From positions 1,850,001 to 1,914,000 of the forward strand of contig NZ_JAFBBP010000001.1 of assembly GCF_016907275.1 (NCBI RefSeq): DNA of 64,000 bases. Direction: 5' to 3'. Position numbers and translations under genes: made by a program. Shown here one piece after another: positions 17,023 through 27,086 of the stretch. A model generated the notes under the pieces. The model was not told the origin of the DNA. It searched no databases and saw only the letters and a program-made list of their open reading frames with translations. Source of the stretch: Micromonospora luteifusca. Lineage in GTDB: Bacteria; Actinomycetota; Actinomycetes; Mycobacteriales; Micromonosporaceae. Position 1 is the stretch's first letter; each line of letters begins with the position of its first letter.

Positions 17023-17649
17023 TCAGTCGAAGATCGGGCCCTGCTCACGGGTGCGCTTGAGCTCGTAGAAGCCCGGGGTGCCGGCGACCAGCAGTACGCC
17101 GTCCCAGAGTCGGCCGGCGGCCTCCCCCTTCGGCGCCGGGGTGATAACCGGGCCGAAGAAGGCGACCGGGGTGCCGTCCGGGCCGGGCGCGTGCACGACC
17201 GGGGTGCCGACGTCCTGCCCGACCGGGCGCATGCCGGCCTCGTGGCTGGCCCGCAGCGCCTCGTCGTAGTCGGTGCTGTCGGCGGCCGCAGCCAGCGCCG
17301 GGTCCAGGCCGGCATCGGCCAACGCGGCGACGTAGAGCTCCTGCCCCCGCTCCTCCTTGCCGAGGTGGATCCGGGTGCCGAGCGCGGTGTAGAGCGGGCG
17401 CAGGACGTCGCCGCCGTACCGCTGCTCGGCGGCGATGCAGATCCGCACCGGGCCCCAGGCGGTCTTCAGGAACGTCTTGTACTCCTCGGGCAACTCGTCC
17501 CGGCCATCGTTGAGCACGGCCAGGCTCATCACGTGGAAGCGAATGTCCACGTCCCGGACCTTCTCGACCTCAAGCAGCCAGCGGGACGTGATCCACGCCC
17601 ACGGGCAGGCCGGATCGAACCACATGTCGGCGGTGACACGATCGCTCAC
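17023..17649 (-). CDS. Rv2466c-family DsbA-like (mycothiol-dependent nitroreductase family) protein
   Basis: The 208-residue thioredoxin-fold protein closely follows the layout of M. tuberculosis Rv2466c. It has [15 protein letters not shown] at the active site, a helical insertion, the cis-Pro loop GTPVVHA, and the C-terminal [16 protein letters not shown] and ELKRTRE segments. The resolving cysteine of the CPWC motif is Ala18, leaving only Cys15, so it would act as a monothiol enzyme. It is divergent from pepN, as in mycobacteria. A GTG at 17649 (VSDRVTAD) is taken as the start. Confidence 0.88.
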   Translation of the reverse strand: MSDRVTADMWFDPACPWAWITSRWLLEVEKVRDVDIRFHVMSLAVLNDGRDELPEEYKTFLKTAWGPVRICIAAEQRYGGDVLRPLYTALGTRIHLGKEERGQELYVAALADAGLDPALAAAADSTDYDEALRASHEAGMRPVGQDVGTPVVHAPGPDGTPVAFFGPVITPAPKGEAAGRLWDGVLLVAGTPGFYELKRTREQGPIFD

Positions 17650-17862
17650 GGTGAGGTCCCTTCGCGGCGGGGTGACGCCGGAAGCCCGACGTCTCAAGAG
17701 AATCTTCACCCCGGAGTGCATCGACCGGCACCCGAATGAGAGCGTGACCTCGGCCACCGCGGGCTGCCCGTACGTGGAAGACTCGGATCGGGCTGGCCGC
17801 CACGAGCGGTTGGCGGACGGGCGCCGCCGGGCGTACGGCGAATTGTGGGATGGAGACGAACA

Positions 17863-20421
17863 GTGCCGGGAGTGCGCAACCTGACGCAGGTCGAGGCGAC
17901 CGAGCGGGCACGCCTGCTCAACGTGACGGGGTACGACATCAGTCTGGACCTGTCGAGCGCCGTGCTGGCGGCCGACGGCCGCACTTTCCGGTCGACGACC
18001 GAGGTCCGGTTCCGCTGCGCCGAGCCGGGCGCGAGCACGTTCATCGAGTTGGCCGCCGATTCGGTGCGCTCCGCGACTCTGAACGGCGTGGCCGTCGACC
18101 TCTCCGACTGGTCGGCCGAGAAGGGTCTCGTGCTGACCGGGTTGGCAAGCGACAACACCCTGGTGGTCGACGCCGACTTCGGGTACTCCAACAGCGGCCA
18201 GGGACTGCACCGCACGGTCGACCCCGTGGACGGCGAAACGTACCTCTACAGCCAGTTCGAGACGGCCGACGCGCAGCGGGTGTTCGCCTGCTTCGACCAG
18301 CCCGACCTGAAGAGCGTCTACACCTGGCACGCCACCGTGCCGGCGCACTGGCGCGCGGTGTCCAACATGCCCGTGCAGCGCGAGGAGCCCGCAGGTGAGG
18401 GGCTCAAGACGCTGCACTTCGCCGAGTCGCCCCGGATGAGCACCTACATCACAGCGATGTGCGCCGGGCCGTACCACGAGGTGCGCGACAGTCACGACGG
18501 CATCGACCTGGGAGTGTTCTGCCGGGCGTCGATGGCGCAGTACCTCGACTCCGACGATCTGTTCCTGATCACCAAGCAGGGCTTCGACTTCTTCCACGAG
18601 AAGTTCGGCGTGCGCTACCCGCTGCCGAAGTACGACCAGCTCTGGGTGCCCGACTTCAACGCCGGCGCGATGGAGAACTTCGGCTGCGTGACGCACGCCG
18701 AATCGCACTACCTGTTCCGTTCGCAGGTCACCAACTTCGAGTACGAGCAGCGGGCCAACACGATCCTGCACGAGCTGGCCCACATGTGGTTCGGCGACCT
18801 GGTCACCATGCGCTGGTGGAACGACCTGTGGCTGAACGAGTCGTTCGCCGAGTGGGCCAGCCACTGGTGCAACACCCACGCGACCCGGTTCAACGAGGCG
18901 TGGACGACCTTCCTGTCCATCCGGAAGAACTGGGGCTACCGGCAGGACCAGCTCTCCTCCACCCACCCGGTCTACACCGAGATGCCGGACATGGAGGCCG
19001 TCGAGGTCAACTTCGACGGCATCACCTACGCCAAGGGCGCGAGCGTGCTCAAGCAGCTCGTCGCGTACGTGGGCGAGGAGCCGTTCGTCGCCGGTCTGCG
19101 GGCCTACTTCGGCAAGCACGCCTGGGGCAACGCCACCTTCGACGACCTGCTCACCGAACTGGAGGCCGCATCCGGCCGGGAACTGCGCAAGTTCGCCGCG
19201 CAGTGGCTGGAGACCGCACAGGTCAACACGCTGCGGCCGGAGGTGACGATCGGCGCGGACGGGACGTACGAGCAGGTGGCGGTTCTGCAGGAGGCGCCGA
19301 CCGCGTACCCGACGCTGCGGACGCACCGCATCGGCGTGGGCCTGTACGACCTGACCGACGGGCGGCTGGTGCGTCGCGAGCGCTACGAGGTGGACGTGGC
19401 CGGCGAGCGGACCGACCTCGCCGAGCTGCGTGGTGTCCGGGCCGCTGACGTGCTGCTGCTCAACGACGACGACCTGAGCTACACCAAGCTGCGCCTCGAC
19501 GACCGGTCGATGGCCAACGTGGTGCAGCACATCGGTGGCTTCGAGTCGTCGCTGGCCCGGGCATTGTGCTGGACCGCCGCGTGGGACATGACCCGCGACG
19601 CGGAGCTGTCTGCCCGTGACTACGTGGCGCTCACGCTGAGCGGGCTGCCCGCCGAGACCGACATCAACCTGGTCACCGCCACCCTGCGGCAGGCGACCAC
19701 CACGCTCACCGTGTACGCCGACCCGGCCTGGGCGCCGACCGGTTGGGCCGACCTGGCCCGTACCGCGCGTGACTCGCTCGCCAGCGCCGAGCCCGGCAGC
19801 GGGTTCCAGCTCGCCTGGGCTCGCGCGTTCACCTCGGCGGCCCGCTCCGACGAGGACCTGGCGACCCTGCGCGGCTGGCTGGACGGCACCGGCATGCCGG
19901 CCGGTCTGACCGTGGACACCGAACTGCGCTGGTCGGTCCTCGCCGCGCTGGTGGCCAACGGCGCGGCCGGTGCCGCCGAGATCGAGGCGGAGCTGGCCGG
20001 CGACCGCACCGCCAGCGGTGAGCGGGAGGCGGCGTACGCCCACGCGCTGGTGCCGACGGCCGAGAACAAGGCGGCCGTCTGGGCGCTGCTGACCGGCCCG
20101 GACTCGCTGCCCAACTGGCGCCACCGGGCACTCCTGCAGGGCCTCACCCACCCGGCGCAGGTGGAGCTGGTCGCCCCGTACCGCGAGCGGTACTTCGCGG
20201 CGGTCGGCCAGGTGTGGGCCACCCGGGACAGCGAGCCGGCACAGGAGTTCGCCCAGCTGGCCTACCCGACCTACCTGGTGGAAGACGACACGGTGGCGGC
20301 CACCGACGCGTGGCTGGCCGGCGACGGGCACCCCGCCCCGCTGCGGCGGCTGGTCGCCGAGGGCCGCGACGGCGTGGTACGCGCGCTCAAGGCCCGCGCG
20401 AAGGACGCCCAGCAGGGCTGA
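17863..20421 (+). CDS. pepN: Aminopeptidase N (M1 family)
   Basis: The 852-residue zinc aminopeptidase has the M1 exopeptidase motif GAMENFGC and the zinc site [11 protein letters not shown] with the downstream Glu in [10 protein letters not shown] long C-terminal ERAP1-like helical domain follows. It removes N-terminal residues from peptides in the cytosol, probably downstream of Clp degradation. GGAG at 17852-17855 favours the GTG at 17863 (VPGVRNLTQ) over the GTG at 17845. Its 3' side opens into a repeat-rich spacer. Confidence 0.95.
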   Translation: MPGVRNLTQVEATERARLLNVTGYDISLDLSSAVLAADGRTFRSTTEVRFRCAEPGASTFIELAADSVRSATLNGVAVDLSDWSAEKGLVLTGLASDNTLVVDADFGYSNSGQGLHRTVDPVDGETYLYSQFETADAQRVFACFDQPDLKSVYTWHATVPAHWRAVSNMPVQREEPAGEGLKTLHFAESPRMSTYITAMCAGPYHEVRDSHDGIDLGVFCRASMAQYLDSDDLFLITKQGFDFFHEKFGVRYPLPKYDQLWVPDFNAGAMENFGCVTHAESHYLFRSQVTNFEYEQRANTILHELAHMWFGDLVTMRWWNDLWLNESFAEWASHWCNTHATRFNEAWTTFLSIRKNWGYRQDQLSSTHPVYTEMPDMEAVEVNFDGITYAKGASVLKQLVAYVGEEPFVAGLRAYFGKHAWGNATFDDLLTELEAASGRELRKFAAQWLETAQVNTLRPEVTIGADGTYEQVAVLQEAPTAYPTLRTHRIGVGLYDLTDGRLVRRERYEVDVAGERTDLAELRGVRAADVLLLNDDDLSYTKLRLDDRSMANVVQHIGGFESSLARALCWTAAWDMTRDAELSARDYVALTLSGLPAETDINLVTATLRQATTTLTVYADPAWAPTGWADLARTARDSLASAEPGSGFQLAWARAFTSAARSDEDLATLRGWLDGTGMPAGLTVDTELRWSVLAALVANGAAGAAEIEAELAGDRTASGEREAAYAHALVPTAENKAAVWALLTGPDSLPNWRHRALLQGLTHPAQVELVAPYRERYFAAVGQVWATRDSEPAQEFAQLAYPTYLVEDDTVAATDAWLAGDGHPAPLRRLVAEGRDGVVRALKARAKDAQQG

Positions 20422-20435
20422 CCAGAAAGTACGCG

Positions 20436-20564
20436 GCCCGGGGCTGGCGTGGGTGCAAACCCGCGCCAGCCCCGGCTGGCGTTGGTGCAAGTCCACGCCG
20501 GTCGCGGCTGACGTTGGTGCAAAGCCCACGCGGTCCAGGCCAAATCGCCGCAAGCCCACGCCGA
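20436..20564. repeat. Degenerate 32-33-bp tandem repeat
   Basis: Four consecutive units (20436-20468, 20469-20500, 20501-20532, 20533-20564) share the core GGCTGGCGTTGGTGCAA followed by a CCACGCC-like segment; the last unit is the most diverged. It opens the 529-nt gene-free stretch between convergent pepN and the DUF5130 gene. There are no unique spacers, so it is not a CRISPR array. Confidence 0.65.
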
Positions 20565-20667
20565 CCCGGGGCCGATGAGGTTGGCTCGATCGACTGGCCG
20601 CGCTCCAACAGCCCAGCCAACCCGCAGCCCTGCCCGCTGCAAGGGCCGCCCGGACGGGCTGCTCGTT

Positions 20668-20743
20668 TGATCCACTCCATGTCGCCGATGTGGGGGTATC
20701 CGTCCGCCGGGATGCCCCCACATCGCCGATATGGAGTGGATCA
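20668..20743 (+). repeat. Dispersed palindrome (copy C, best preserved)
   Basis: TGATCCACTCCATGTCGCCG at 20668 onward pairs with the reverse complement of 20715-20743. The 29-bp arms differ at only two positions, and the loop is TATCCGTCCGCCGGGATG. The copy is almost a perfect hairpin and defines the family consensus shared with copies A, B and D. Confidence 0.8.
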
Positions 20744-20823
20744 TCGCCCGATGGTGCTCACCCGCGCACGCTTGGCCGTGATCGCACGACGCGGAGACGC
20801 TCGACGGCGACGCTCGGGTAAAA

Positions 20824-20910
20824 GACGCGCGGCATGGCGCGGGGTGGAGACGCGCGGCATGGCGCGGGGTGGAGACGCGCGGCGTGGCGCCGCGCGGCGT
20901 GGCGACGGGT
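20824..20910. repeat. 25-bp tandem repeat
   Basis: Two identical 25-bp units (20824-20848 and 20849-20873) beginning GACGCGCGGCATGGCGCGGG are followed by partial, decayed units to about 20910. The stretch lies just before the convergent DUF5130 gene. Together with copy C and the 32-bp repeat it fills the intergenic space; I see no gene here. Confidence 0.7.
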
Positions 20911-20950
20911 GGGGTGGGGCGGGCGGGGCTTCGCCGTACGAGTGGAGGGC

Positions 20951-21358
20951 TCAGCCCTTGCCGGCGTGGCTGGCGAGCTGGTCGAGGCCGTTGATGATGC
21001 CGCCGGCCAGGTCGCCGCCGCTGAATGCGCCGACCATGGAGAGCGCGGCCAGCTTCGCGTACGTGTCGGGGATGCGCTTGCGGGCGTAGCGCCCGGTGAC
21101 GACCTCCAGCTGACGCTGGTTGGGTGACACGGCGATCAGCACCGACTTGTCGGGCTCGGCGAGCTGGTGGTGCAGTCGCTGGGCGTGCTCGCGGATGGGC
21201 TCGTCGAGACCGCCGACGAATACCGAGAAGACCAGCCCGGTGCCCTGGTCGGCCAGGCGCAGGGCCTCGTCGATGCGCAGCAGCTGGCGGGTTGAGAACG
21301 GCCCGTCGAGCACCTCGGGCGGATTTTCCGACCCGACCTGCTTCTCACCAACGGTCAC
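20951..21358 (-). CDS. DUF5130 / TPM-like protein, probable respiratory supercomplex factor (PRSAF1-like)
   Basis: The 135-residue protein has a TPM-like (P-domain) pattern: FSTRQLLRIDEALRLADQGTG, then FSVFVGGLDEP, then SVLIAVSPNQRQLEVVTGRYARKRIPD, ending with a Gly-rich helix. From memory, its mycobacterial counterpart beside pepN (MSMEG_4692) was found in the III2-IV2 supercomplex and named PRSAF1. The GTG at 21358 overlaps the stop of the upstream membrane gene by 14 nt, so the two are coupled. Function here is inferred by homology and context. Confidence 0.65.
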   Translation of the reverse strand: MTVGEKQVGSENPPEVLDGPFSTRQLLRIDEALRLADQGTGLVFSVFVGGLDEPIREHAQRLHHQLAEPDKSVLIAVSPNQRQLEVVTGRYARKRIPDTYAKLAALSMVGAFSGGDLAGGIINGLDQLASHAGKG

Positions 21359-21665
21359 TTGCGCCTCCGGTTCCACCGGCCGGCGCCTCGACGCTGGCCT
21401 TCTCAAGCTTGTGGCTGGTCAGCGCGGGCGCCTGCGCCCCCGCCGTCAGCGCGGTGCCGGCCGAGTCGGCCAGCTGCTCCGGGCGGCCCAGGAACCAGAC
21501 CGGAGTGAAGTCGAAGGGCCGGCCCGGCCGGTAGCGCTTGGCACCGCCGCCACCGCCGGTGGCACCACCACGGCTACCGACGTACGACAGGCCGGCGATG
21601 ACCAGCACCGCGGCCAGCGGGATGCCGACGAAGACCAGCAACGTCTCGGTAACAGACAATCCCAA
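21345..21665 (-). CDS. ctaJ: Small membrane protein, probable aa3 cytochrome oxidase subunit CtaJ
   Basis: The 106-residue protein has one N-terminal membrane segment (TLLVFVGIPLAAVLVIAGLS, about residues 8-27), a Gly-rich linker, and the segment RYRPGRPFDFTPVWFLGRPE. That layout matches my memory of the actinobacterial CtaJ family, a single-helix subunit of the bcc-aa3 supercomplex. The paired DUF5130 gene overlaps its 3' end, as next to mycobacterial pepN. It starts 51 nt after the amidase stop, so it may receive readthrough from the tryptophan operon. Confidence 0.6.
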   Translation of the reverse strand: MGLSVTETLLVFVGIPLAAVLVIAGLSYVGSRGGATGGGGGAKRYRPGRPFDFTPVWFLGRPEQLADSAGTALTAGAQAPALTSHKLEKASVEAPAGGTGGASDRW

Positions 21666-21716
21666 CGCCCCCAGGCGGAAGAAGGACGACCTCGAACAAC
21701 CGGGTCGAATGGACGA

Positions 21717-23180
21717 TCACGATGCCGACCACCCGACTCCGTCGCCATTCACGTTAGCGGAGTCGACGGCCCGCCAGATTGCGGGGTGCCGATCCCATCC
21801 GTCACAGCAGTTCTCCAGTTGCGCAGCGGTAGCGATCAGCCGCGCGTCGTCGCCGTACCGGCCGGTGAGCAGCACCCCGACGGGCAGGCCGTCGGTGGTG
21901 GTGCCGAGCGGCAGGGAGACGGAAGGATCGCCGGTGACGTTGAAAATGGCGCAGTAGGGCGAGAAGCGGCGTTGCCGTTCGAAGTCCGCCGCCGGGTCGC
22001 CGTCGGCGGTGAACCAGCCGACGGGTGCCTGCGGGGCAGCCAGGGTGGGGCAGAGCAGGAGGTCGCAGCCGGCGGTGCGACGGGCACCGAGGCGTACCTG
22101 CGCCTGCAACTCACCGAGAGTGGTGGCCAGGGTGCCGGCGGAGACCTCGGCGCCCCGGGCCCGCAGCAGCCGGGTCAGCGGCAGCAGTTCCGCTTCGCGC
22201 TGCGGGGGCACCGGGGCGAGCGCCAGCACGTACCAGAGGATTTCGAACAGCGGCCACACCGCCGGCCCGAGCGGCGGCGGCACCTCGACCACCTCGTGGC
22301 CGGCCGCGGTGAGCAGCGCGGCGGCCCGGTCCACGGCGGCCACACAGTCGGGGTGCACCGGCTCGTCGGCGAGCATCGGCGTGGTGAACCGGCCGATCCG
22401 CAGCGGGCCGGGCTCGGCCCGGCGCGCGACGGTCAGGTAGCCGCCGGGCGGCGCGGGCGGTGGCAGGTAGGGCTCGCCGGGGACCGGGACGGCCATGACG
22501 TCGAGCAACGCGGCGACGTCGGTGACGGTCCGCCCGAGCGGGCCGCTGGTGGGCAGGCCGAACGCGCCGGAGCCGAGCGGCCCACCGGAGACGAGGCCGC
22601 GGCTGGGTTTGTAGCCGACCAGGCCGCAGAGCGACGCCGGGATGCGCAACGAGCCGCCGCCGTCGGACCCCTGGGCCACCGGGACCAACCCGGCCGCCAC
22701 CGCCGCCGCGGCGCCGCCACTGGAACCACCCGCGGTGTACGCCAGCTGCCACGGATTGCGGGCCGGGGGCGCGACGCGACCCTCCGAGTAGAGCGAGCAG
22801 CCCAACTCGGAGGTGGTCGTCTTGCCCAGGCTGACCAGACCGGCGGCCTTGATGAACCGGACCACGTCGGCGTCGACCGGTGGGACGAAGTCGATGAAGG
22901 CGGCCGAGCCGAAGGTGGTCCGGACGCCGGCGGTGAGCGTCAGGTCCTTGATCGCGGTCGGTACGCCGTGCAGTGGACCCCGGGCCTCGACGGGCACGGC
23001 GTCGGCTGCCCGTGCGGCCGCCCGGGCGAGATCCGGTGTGACGGTCACGAACGCGCCCACGGTGTCGCCGACGGCCGCCACCCGGCGCAGGTGGTGCTCG
23101 ACCAGGTCGACGCTGGACAGCTCGCCGCGGGCCATCGCGGCGGCCTGCTCCAACGCGGTCAGGTCGTGCGGCTCGGACAT
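21717..23180 (-). CDS. Amidase (amidase signature family)
   Basis: The 487-residue protein has the Ser-Ser-Lys triad framework of the amidase signature family: Lys in [10 protein letters not shown], the first Ser in [16 protein letters not shown], and the nucleophile region [13 protein letters not shown]. It is the last gene of the leftward tryptophan operon, 55 nt after the ACMSD gene. No GatB or GatC neighbour exists, so it is a free amidase. One possibility is hydrolysis of N-formylkynurenine, since no known formamidase is encoded; this is speculation from context. Confidence 0.85.
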   Translation of the reverse strand: MSEPHDLTALEQAAAMARGELSSVDLVEHHLRRVAAVGDTVGAFVTVTPDLARAAARAADAVPVEARGPLHGVPTAIKDLTLTAGVRTTFGSAAFIDFVPPVDADVVRFIKAAGLVSLGKTTTSELGCSLYSEGRVAPPARNPWQLAYTAGGSSGGAAAAVAAGLVPVAQGSDGGGSLRIPASLCGLVGYKPSRGLVSGGPLGSGAFGLPTSGPLGRTVTDVAALLDVMAVPVPGEPYLPPPAPPGGYLTVARRAEPGPLRIGRFTTPMLADEPVHPDCVAAVDRAAALLTAAGHEVVEVPPPLGPAVWPLFEILWYVLALAPVPPQREAELLPLTRLLRARGAEVSAGTLATTLGELQAQVRLGARRTAGCDLLLCPTLAAPQAPVGWFTADGDPAADFERQRRFSPYCAIFNVTGDPSVSLPLGTTTDGLPVGVLLTGRYGDDARLIATAAQLENCCDGWDRHPAIWRAVDSANVNGDGVGWSAS

Positions 23181-23235
23181 GCCCTCATCCTGCCCGCTGG
23201 GCACCGCCGTCGACGGCCGACACGACGTCCACCGA

Positions 23236-24249
23236 TCAGGTCGTGTCCGACCGGCCGAGGAAGCGTAGGGCGTTGGTGGCCAGGACCTTGTCCCGCTGGG
23301 CGTCGGTGAGGAAGTCGGCCGCACGCACCACCGCGCCGGCAGGGCGTTCGCCCAGCGGGTACGGGTAGTCGCTGCCGACCAGCACCCGGTCCTCCCCCAT
23401 CGTGTCGACCAGCAGCCGCAGCGCGGGTGCCGCGAAGACCACCGAGTCGACGCTGAACCGGTCGACGTAGCTGCTGGGCGGGCCGGCGGACGCGCCACGG
23501 ACCAGGTCGCCGCGGCGGTGCCAGGCGTTGTCGGCGCGGCCGAGCCAGAACGGGAAGCTGCCACCGCCGTGCGCGAAGCAGATCCGCAGCGTCTCCGGCA
23601 CCCGGTCGAAGACGCCGCCCAGGATCATCGCCAGCACCGACAGGTGCGTCTCGGCGGGCATTCCGGTGAGCCAACGGGCCATCCACCGGTCCAGCCGGGG
23701 ACCGCCCGGCATGTCCCACGGATGAACGAAGACGGGGGCGCCCACCTCGGCACAGTGCTGGAGGAAGGTGACCACACCGGCGTCGTCGAGGTCCCGGTCG
23801 CCGACGTGGTTGCCGATCTCCACCCCCACGTGCCCGGCGGCCAGGCTGCGGTCCAGTTCGGCGCAGGCGGCGTCCGGGTCCTGCAGGGGCACCTGGCAGA
23901 ACGGCACCAGTCGGTCACCCCCGGCCGCGGTGACCTCCAGGGTCAGGTCGTTGAAGATCCGGGCGACCTTCACCGCCTGGTCGACCGGGCGGTCATAGCT
24001 GAAGAAGACCGGCGTCGGTGAGACCACCTGCACGTCCACGCCGTCGGCGTCCATGTCGGCCAGTCGGCGCGACGCGTCCCAGCACTCGGCGCCGACCGGG
24101 CGGAACTCGGTCTCCCCCACCATGATCATGGCGGCCCGCTCGGAGTCGACCCGCAACCAGGGCCAACCGGACCCGCCGCACGCTGCGCCGAGGTCCGGCC
24201 AACCCTTCGGTACGACGTGCGTGTGCACGTCCACCACACCTGTGGGCAT
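23236..24249 (-). CDS. 2-amino-3-carboxymuconate-6-semialdehyde decarboxylase (ACMSD, amidohydrolase-2 family)
   Basis: The 337-residue TIM-barrel protein begins with the zinc site VDVHTHVVPKGW. It carries the ACMSD-type GVEIGNHVGDRDLDD and PVFVHPWDMPGG, then CFAHGGGSFPF and the catalytic Asp in LVGSDYPYPLG. ACMSD removes the carboxylate from aminocarboxymuconate semialdehyde, diverting it from quinolinate to the meta-cleavage branch. Its ATG overlaps the stop of the HAO gene (TGATG), the enzyme that makes its substrate. Confidence 0.9.
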   Translation of the reverse strand: MPTGVVDVHTHVVPKGWPDLGAACGGSGWPWLRVDSERAAMIMVGETEFRPVGAECWDASRRLADMDADGVDVQVVSPTPVFFSYDRPVDQAVKVARIFNDLTLEVTAAGGDRLVPFCQVPLQDPDAACAELDRSLAAGHVGVEIGNHVGDRDLDDAGVVTFLQHCAEVGAPVFVHPWDMPGGPRLDRWMARWLTGMPAETHLSVLAMILGGVFDRVPETLRICFAHGGGSFPFWLGRADNAWHRRGDLVRGASAGPPSSYVDRFSVDSVVFAAPALRLLVDTMGEDRVLVGSDYPYPLGERPAGAVVRAADFLTDAQRDKVLATNALRFLGRSDTT

Positions 24250-24773
24250 CAGCCCTTGCCCGGGTGCAGGGTGCCGCAGTTGGCGCAGGTGCGCGCCTGC
24301 TCGTCGGCGTAGAACGCCTGGAAAACCGGCGGCAGGTCGGCGGCGATGTCGCGAACCTGCAACTCCACCTCGTGCACCTTGTTGCCGCACCCGGGGCAGT
24401 ACCACTGGAACGTCTCCAGCGTGCCCTCCTCACGGACCCGCTCGACGACCACACCGATCGAGCCGGCCTCGGGCCGCTGCGGCGAGTGTGGGGTGTTGCG
24501 CGGCAGCATCCACATCTGGCCCTCGCGCACGTGCACCGTACGCGGCCCCTCCGGGGTCATCAGGTTGATGTGCATGTTGCCCTTGACCTGGTAGAAGAAC
24601 TCCTCGTACGGGTCCACGTGGAAGTCGGTGCGCTGGTTGGGCCCACCCACCACCATCACGATGAAGTCGTCCCCGCCGGGGAACATCTCCTTGTTGCCCA
24701 CTGGCGGCTTCAACAGGTGCTGGTTGTCCGCGATCCATCCTGGAAAGCTGAACGGCTCGGCAATCTCGCTCAC
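24249..24773 (-). CDS. 3-hydroxyanthranilate 3,4-dioxygenase
   Basis: The 174-residue cupin opens the ring of 3-hydroxyanthranilate. The iron ligands are His52, Glu58 and His96, with the substrate arginine Arg48 just before. A second, rubredoxin-like metal site is complete (Cys126, Cys129, Cys163, Cys166), as in bacterial HAO enzymes. The GTG start at 24773 overlaps the RidA gene stop by 4 nt and follows a GGAGG. It is directly upstream of ACMSD. Confidence 0.95.
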   Translation of the reverse strand: MSEIAEPFSFPGWIADNQHLLKPPVGNKEMFPGGDDFIVMVVGGPNQRTDFHVDPYEEFFYQVKGNMHINLMTPEGPRTVHVREGQMWMLPRNTPHSPQRPEAGSIGVVVERVREEGTLETFQWYCPGCGNKVHEVELQVRDIAADLPPVFQAFYADEQARTCANCGTLHPGKG

Positions 24774-25198
24774 GACTGACCTCCGGAGGGAAGAAGGGCC
24801 ACGGCCTGGATCTCGATGAGCAGGTGCGGGTGCGGCAACTGGTGCACCGCCACCGTCGTGCGGGTCGGGCCGGACGCGTCGAAGAACTCCGCCCACACCT
24901 CGTTGTAACCACCGAAGTCGTTCATGTTGACCAGGTAGGACGTCACCTGGACGAGGTCGGTGAGGTCCGCGCCGACCGAGCGCAGCAGATCCCGCACGTT
25001 TTCGATGACCGCCCGCGTCTGCAGCCGGATGTCGAGGTTCGTGGTCCCGAACCCGTCCACCGACACACCGGCGAAGCTGTTGTCGGCTCGCCGCGACGAC
25101 GTACCGGAGACGAAGACGAACCCACCCGCCACCTTGACGTGCGGAAAAGCCCCCCGAGGCACAGCCTTCCCCACAACGACCCGCGCACCGTCGATCAC
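24770..25198 (-). CDS. RidA/YjgF-family protein, probable 2-aminomuconate deaminase
   Basis: The 142-residue protein has the RidA fold signature: [33 protein letters not shown] and the C-terminal [11 protein letters not shown]. In meta-cleavage clusters of 2-aminophenol, nitrobenzoate or tryptophan (amn/nba genes), this family deaminates 2-aminomuconate to 4-oxalocrotonate. It is embedded between the oxalocrotonate decarboxylase and HAO genes with 4-nt overlaps on both sides, which supports that role. The start is a GTG at 25198. Confidence 0.85.
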   Translation of the reverse strand: MIDGARVVVGKAVPRGAFPHVKVAGGFVFVSGTSSRRADNSFAGVSVDGFGTTNLDIRLQTRAVIENVRDLLRSVGADLTDLVQVTSYLVNMNDFGGYNEVWAEFFDASGPTRTTVAVHQLPHPHLLIEIQAVALLPSGGQS

Positions 25199-25968
25199 GA
25201 TGAGGCCCGCAGCGACGCCGTGCCGAGCTTCTCGACGACAGCACGGACATGGGCACCGGGACGCAGCGGCACGGCGGCCGTAGCGGCACCGGCCAGGAAG
25301 ACCCACCCGGACTGCAACCGCACCCCGTGCCGACCGGCCAGCCGGATGCCCTCGTCGAGGGCCCGGCGCGGATCGCCGAGGATCGCCGCCGTCGAGCCGA
25401 CCTGGGCCACCCGCCCGTCGACCTCCAGCAGCACGCCGAGGTTGTCCAGCCCCGCGGGCACCGGCGACCACGGCCCGATCACGAACGCGGCGGCCGAGGT
25501 GTTGTCGGCGATCACGTCCGGCAGCGAGAAACGGAAGTCGGCGTACCGGGAGTCGATCAGCTCGATGGCCGGGGCGACCGCGCGGACCGCGCTGGTGAAG
25601 TCGCCGACCGGCTCGCCCGGCTCGGGCAGCCGGTCCAGCAGGAACGCCACCTCCGGCTCGACCCGGGGATGGATGTACGCGGCCGGGTCCACGGAACCGC
25701 CGTCGGGCACCCGCATCGCGTCGGTGAGTCGCCCCCAGATCACCTCGTCGACGCCGACCTGGGCCATCTTCGCCTTGCTGGTGAGCCCCATCTTCAACCC
25801 GACCAGCCGTTGACCGGCGTCGAGGCGGCGCTGGAGCAGGGCGGCCTGCACGGCGTACGCGGCGTCCACGTCGAGGCCGGTCTCGGCGGCGAGCTGCGGG
25901 ATGGGGGTGGCCGCGTCCGCTGCCGCGCCCAACTTCTCGGCGATCCCCGCGACGTCCGGTCCGATCAT
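25195..25968 (-). CDS. 4-oxalocrotonate decarboxylase (DmpH-like, FAH superfamily)
   Basis: The 257-residue protein resembles DmpH/Xyl[18 protein letters not shown] and [15 protein letters not shown] are followed by metal-binding [12 protein letters not shown] and [11 protein letters not shown]. It decarboxylates 4-oxalocrotonate to 2-hydroxypenta-2,4-dienoate, typically in complex with the hydratase encoded at 28071-28868, its paralogue. The assignment between the two paralogues rests on [10 protein letters not shown] (DmpH style) versus AKIGLTSRAVQ (DmpE style). Its start overlaps the aldolase stop by 4 nt. Confidence 0.88.
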   Translation of the reverse strand: MIGPDVAGIAEKLGAAADAATPIPQLAAETGLDVDAAYAVQAALLQRRLDAGQRLVGLKMGLTSKAKMAQVGVDEVIWGRLTDAMRVPDGGSVDPAAYIHPRVEPEVAFLLDRLPEPGEPVGDFTSAVRAVAPAIELIDSRYADFRFSLPDVIADNTSAAAFVIGPWSPVPAGLDNLGVLLEVDGRVAQVGSTAAILGDPRRALDEGIRLAGRHGVRLQSGWVFLAGAATAAVPLRPGAHVRAVVEKLGTASLRASS

Positions 25969-27086
25969 GCTGCGCCACCCTTCGTTCGCGACTGCGGGGC
26001 TCGCAAACCCGGCTCACTCCTCGCGCTCACAGCCTCCGTGCCGGCCAGGTCGAGTGCCACGTCCACGATCATGTCCTCCTGGCCGCCGACCATCCGGCGC
26101 CGACCCAGCTCGACCAGGATCGAGCGGACGTCCACGCCGTAACGCGTCGAGGCCCGCTCGGCGTGCCGCAGGAAGCTGGAGTAGACCCCGGCGTACCCGA
26201 GAGAGAGCGTCTCCCGATCCACCTGGACCGGCCGATCCTGCAACGGGCGGACGATGTCGTCGGCCGCGTCCATCAGCGCGAACACGTCGCAGCCGTGCTT
26301 CCAGCCGTGCAGCTCGGCGACCGCCACGAAGACCTCCAGCGGCGCGTTGCCGGCGCCCGCGCCCATGCCGGCGAGGGAGGCATCGACGCGGACGGTCCGG
26401 CCGTGCGGTGCGTCGGGGCCGACCGGCGCGGACCCGGTGACCCGGCCGTGCTCGACGGCGAGCACGCTGTTGGCGACCCCGAGGGACAGGTTGTGGTGGG
26501 CATGGATGCCGATCTGCGTCTCCGGTGCCAGGACCTGCCGGTACGCGTCGACCCGCTGCGCCACGTCGGACATCAGCAGCCGACCGCCGGAGTCGGTGAC
26601 GTAGACGCAGTGCGCCCCGTACGACTCCATCAGCTTGGCCTGTCCGGCGAGCCCGGCCGGGTCGGACATGTGCGACATCATCAGGAACCCGGCCACGTCC
26701 ATGCCGTTCTCCCTGGCCCAGGAGATGTGCTGGGCGGAGATGTCCGCCTCGGTGCAGTGGGTGGCGATCCGGACGCTTGTCACCCCGAGCGCCTTCGCGG
26801 CCTTCAGATCGGCGATCGTGCCGATGCCCGGCAGCAGCAGGGTGGTCAGTTTCGCCGTGGTCAGCACCTCGGCGGCGGCGGAGATCCACTCGGCGTCGGT
26901 GGCCGCGCCGTGGCCGTAGTTCACGCTGGAACCGGCGAGCCCGTCACCGTGTGCCACCTCGATGGCGGCGACACCGGCGGCGTCCAGCGCGGCGGCGATG
27001 GTGCGTACCTGCTCGACGGTGTACTGGTGCGCGATGGCGTGCATACCGTCGCGCAGCGTCACGTCCTGGATGTACAGATCCGTCAT
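25965..27086 (-). CDS. 4-hydroxy-2-oxovalerate aldolase
   Basis: The 373-residue DmpG-like aldolase cleaves 4-hydroxy-2-oxovalerate to pyruvate and acetaldehyde. [20 protein letters not shown] supplies the catalytic Arg-Asp and His, and [15 protein letters not shown] the metal-binding His pair. The [13 protein letters not shown] tail is encoded by a 50-bp repeat (25981-26030) and is longer than usual. An extra segment of about 17 residues (near [12 protein letters not shown]) interrupts the expected [13 protein letters not shown] stretch. ATGA overlap with the dehydrogenase gene fits the known DmpG-DmpF channelling complex. Confidence 0.95.
   Translation of the reverse strand: MTDLYIQDVTLRDGMHAIAHQYTVEQVRTIAAALDAAGVAAIEVAHGDGLAGSSVNYGHGAATDAEWISAAAEVLTTAKLTTLLLPGIGTIADLKAAKALGVTSVRIATHCTEADISAQHISWARENGMDVAGFLMMSHMSDPAGLAGQAKLMESYGAHCVYVTDSGGRLLMSDVAQRVDAYRQVLAPETQIGIHAHHNLSLGVANSVLAVEHGRVTGSAPVGPDAPHGRTVRVDASLAGMGAGAGNAPLEVFVAVAELHGWKHGCDVFALMDAADDIVRPLQDRPVQVDRETLSLGYAGVYSSFLRHAERASTRYGVDVRSILVELGRRRMVGGQEDMIVDVALDLAGTEAVSARSEPGLRAPQSRTKGGAA
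25981..26030. repeat. 50-bp direct repeat, copy 1
   Basis: This 50-nt block beginning TTCGTTCGCGACTGCGGGGC is identical to 28025-28074. It overlaps the 3' end of the aldolase gene and encodes its C-terminal tail. The two copies flank the aldolase-acetaldehyde dehydrogenase pair. Confidence 0.9.

Noticed and set aside
17650..20721. A very long open frame on the minus strand running opposite pepN
   Set aside because: Its peptide is His/Val/Arg/Gly-rich low complexity with no domain. It mirrors the codon bias of pepN in GC-rich DNA; only the 17023-17649 end of that frame is a real protein.
20436..20910. CRISPR array
   Set aside because: The repeats are tandem without unique spacers, the two repeat types differ, and no cas genes are present.
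21717..23180. GatA subunit of the glutamyl-tRNA amidotransferase
   Set aside because: The amidase-signature motifs are present, but no gatB or gatC is adjacent and the gene ends a catabolic operon.
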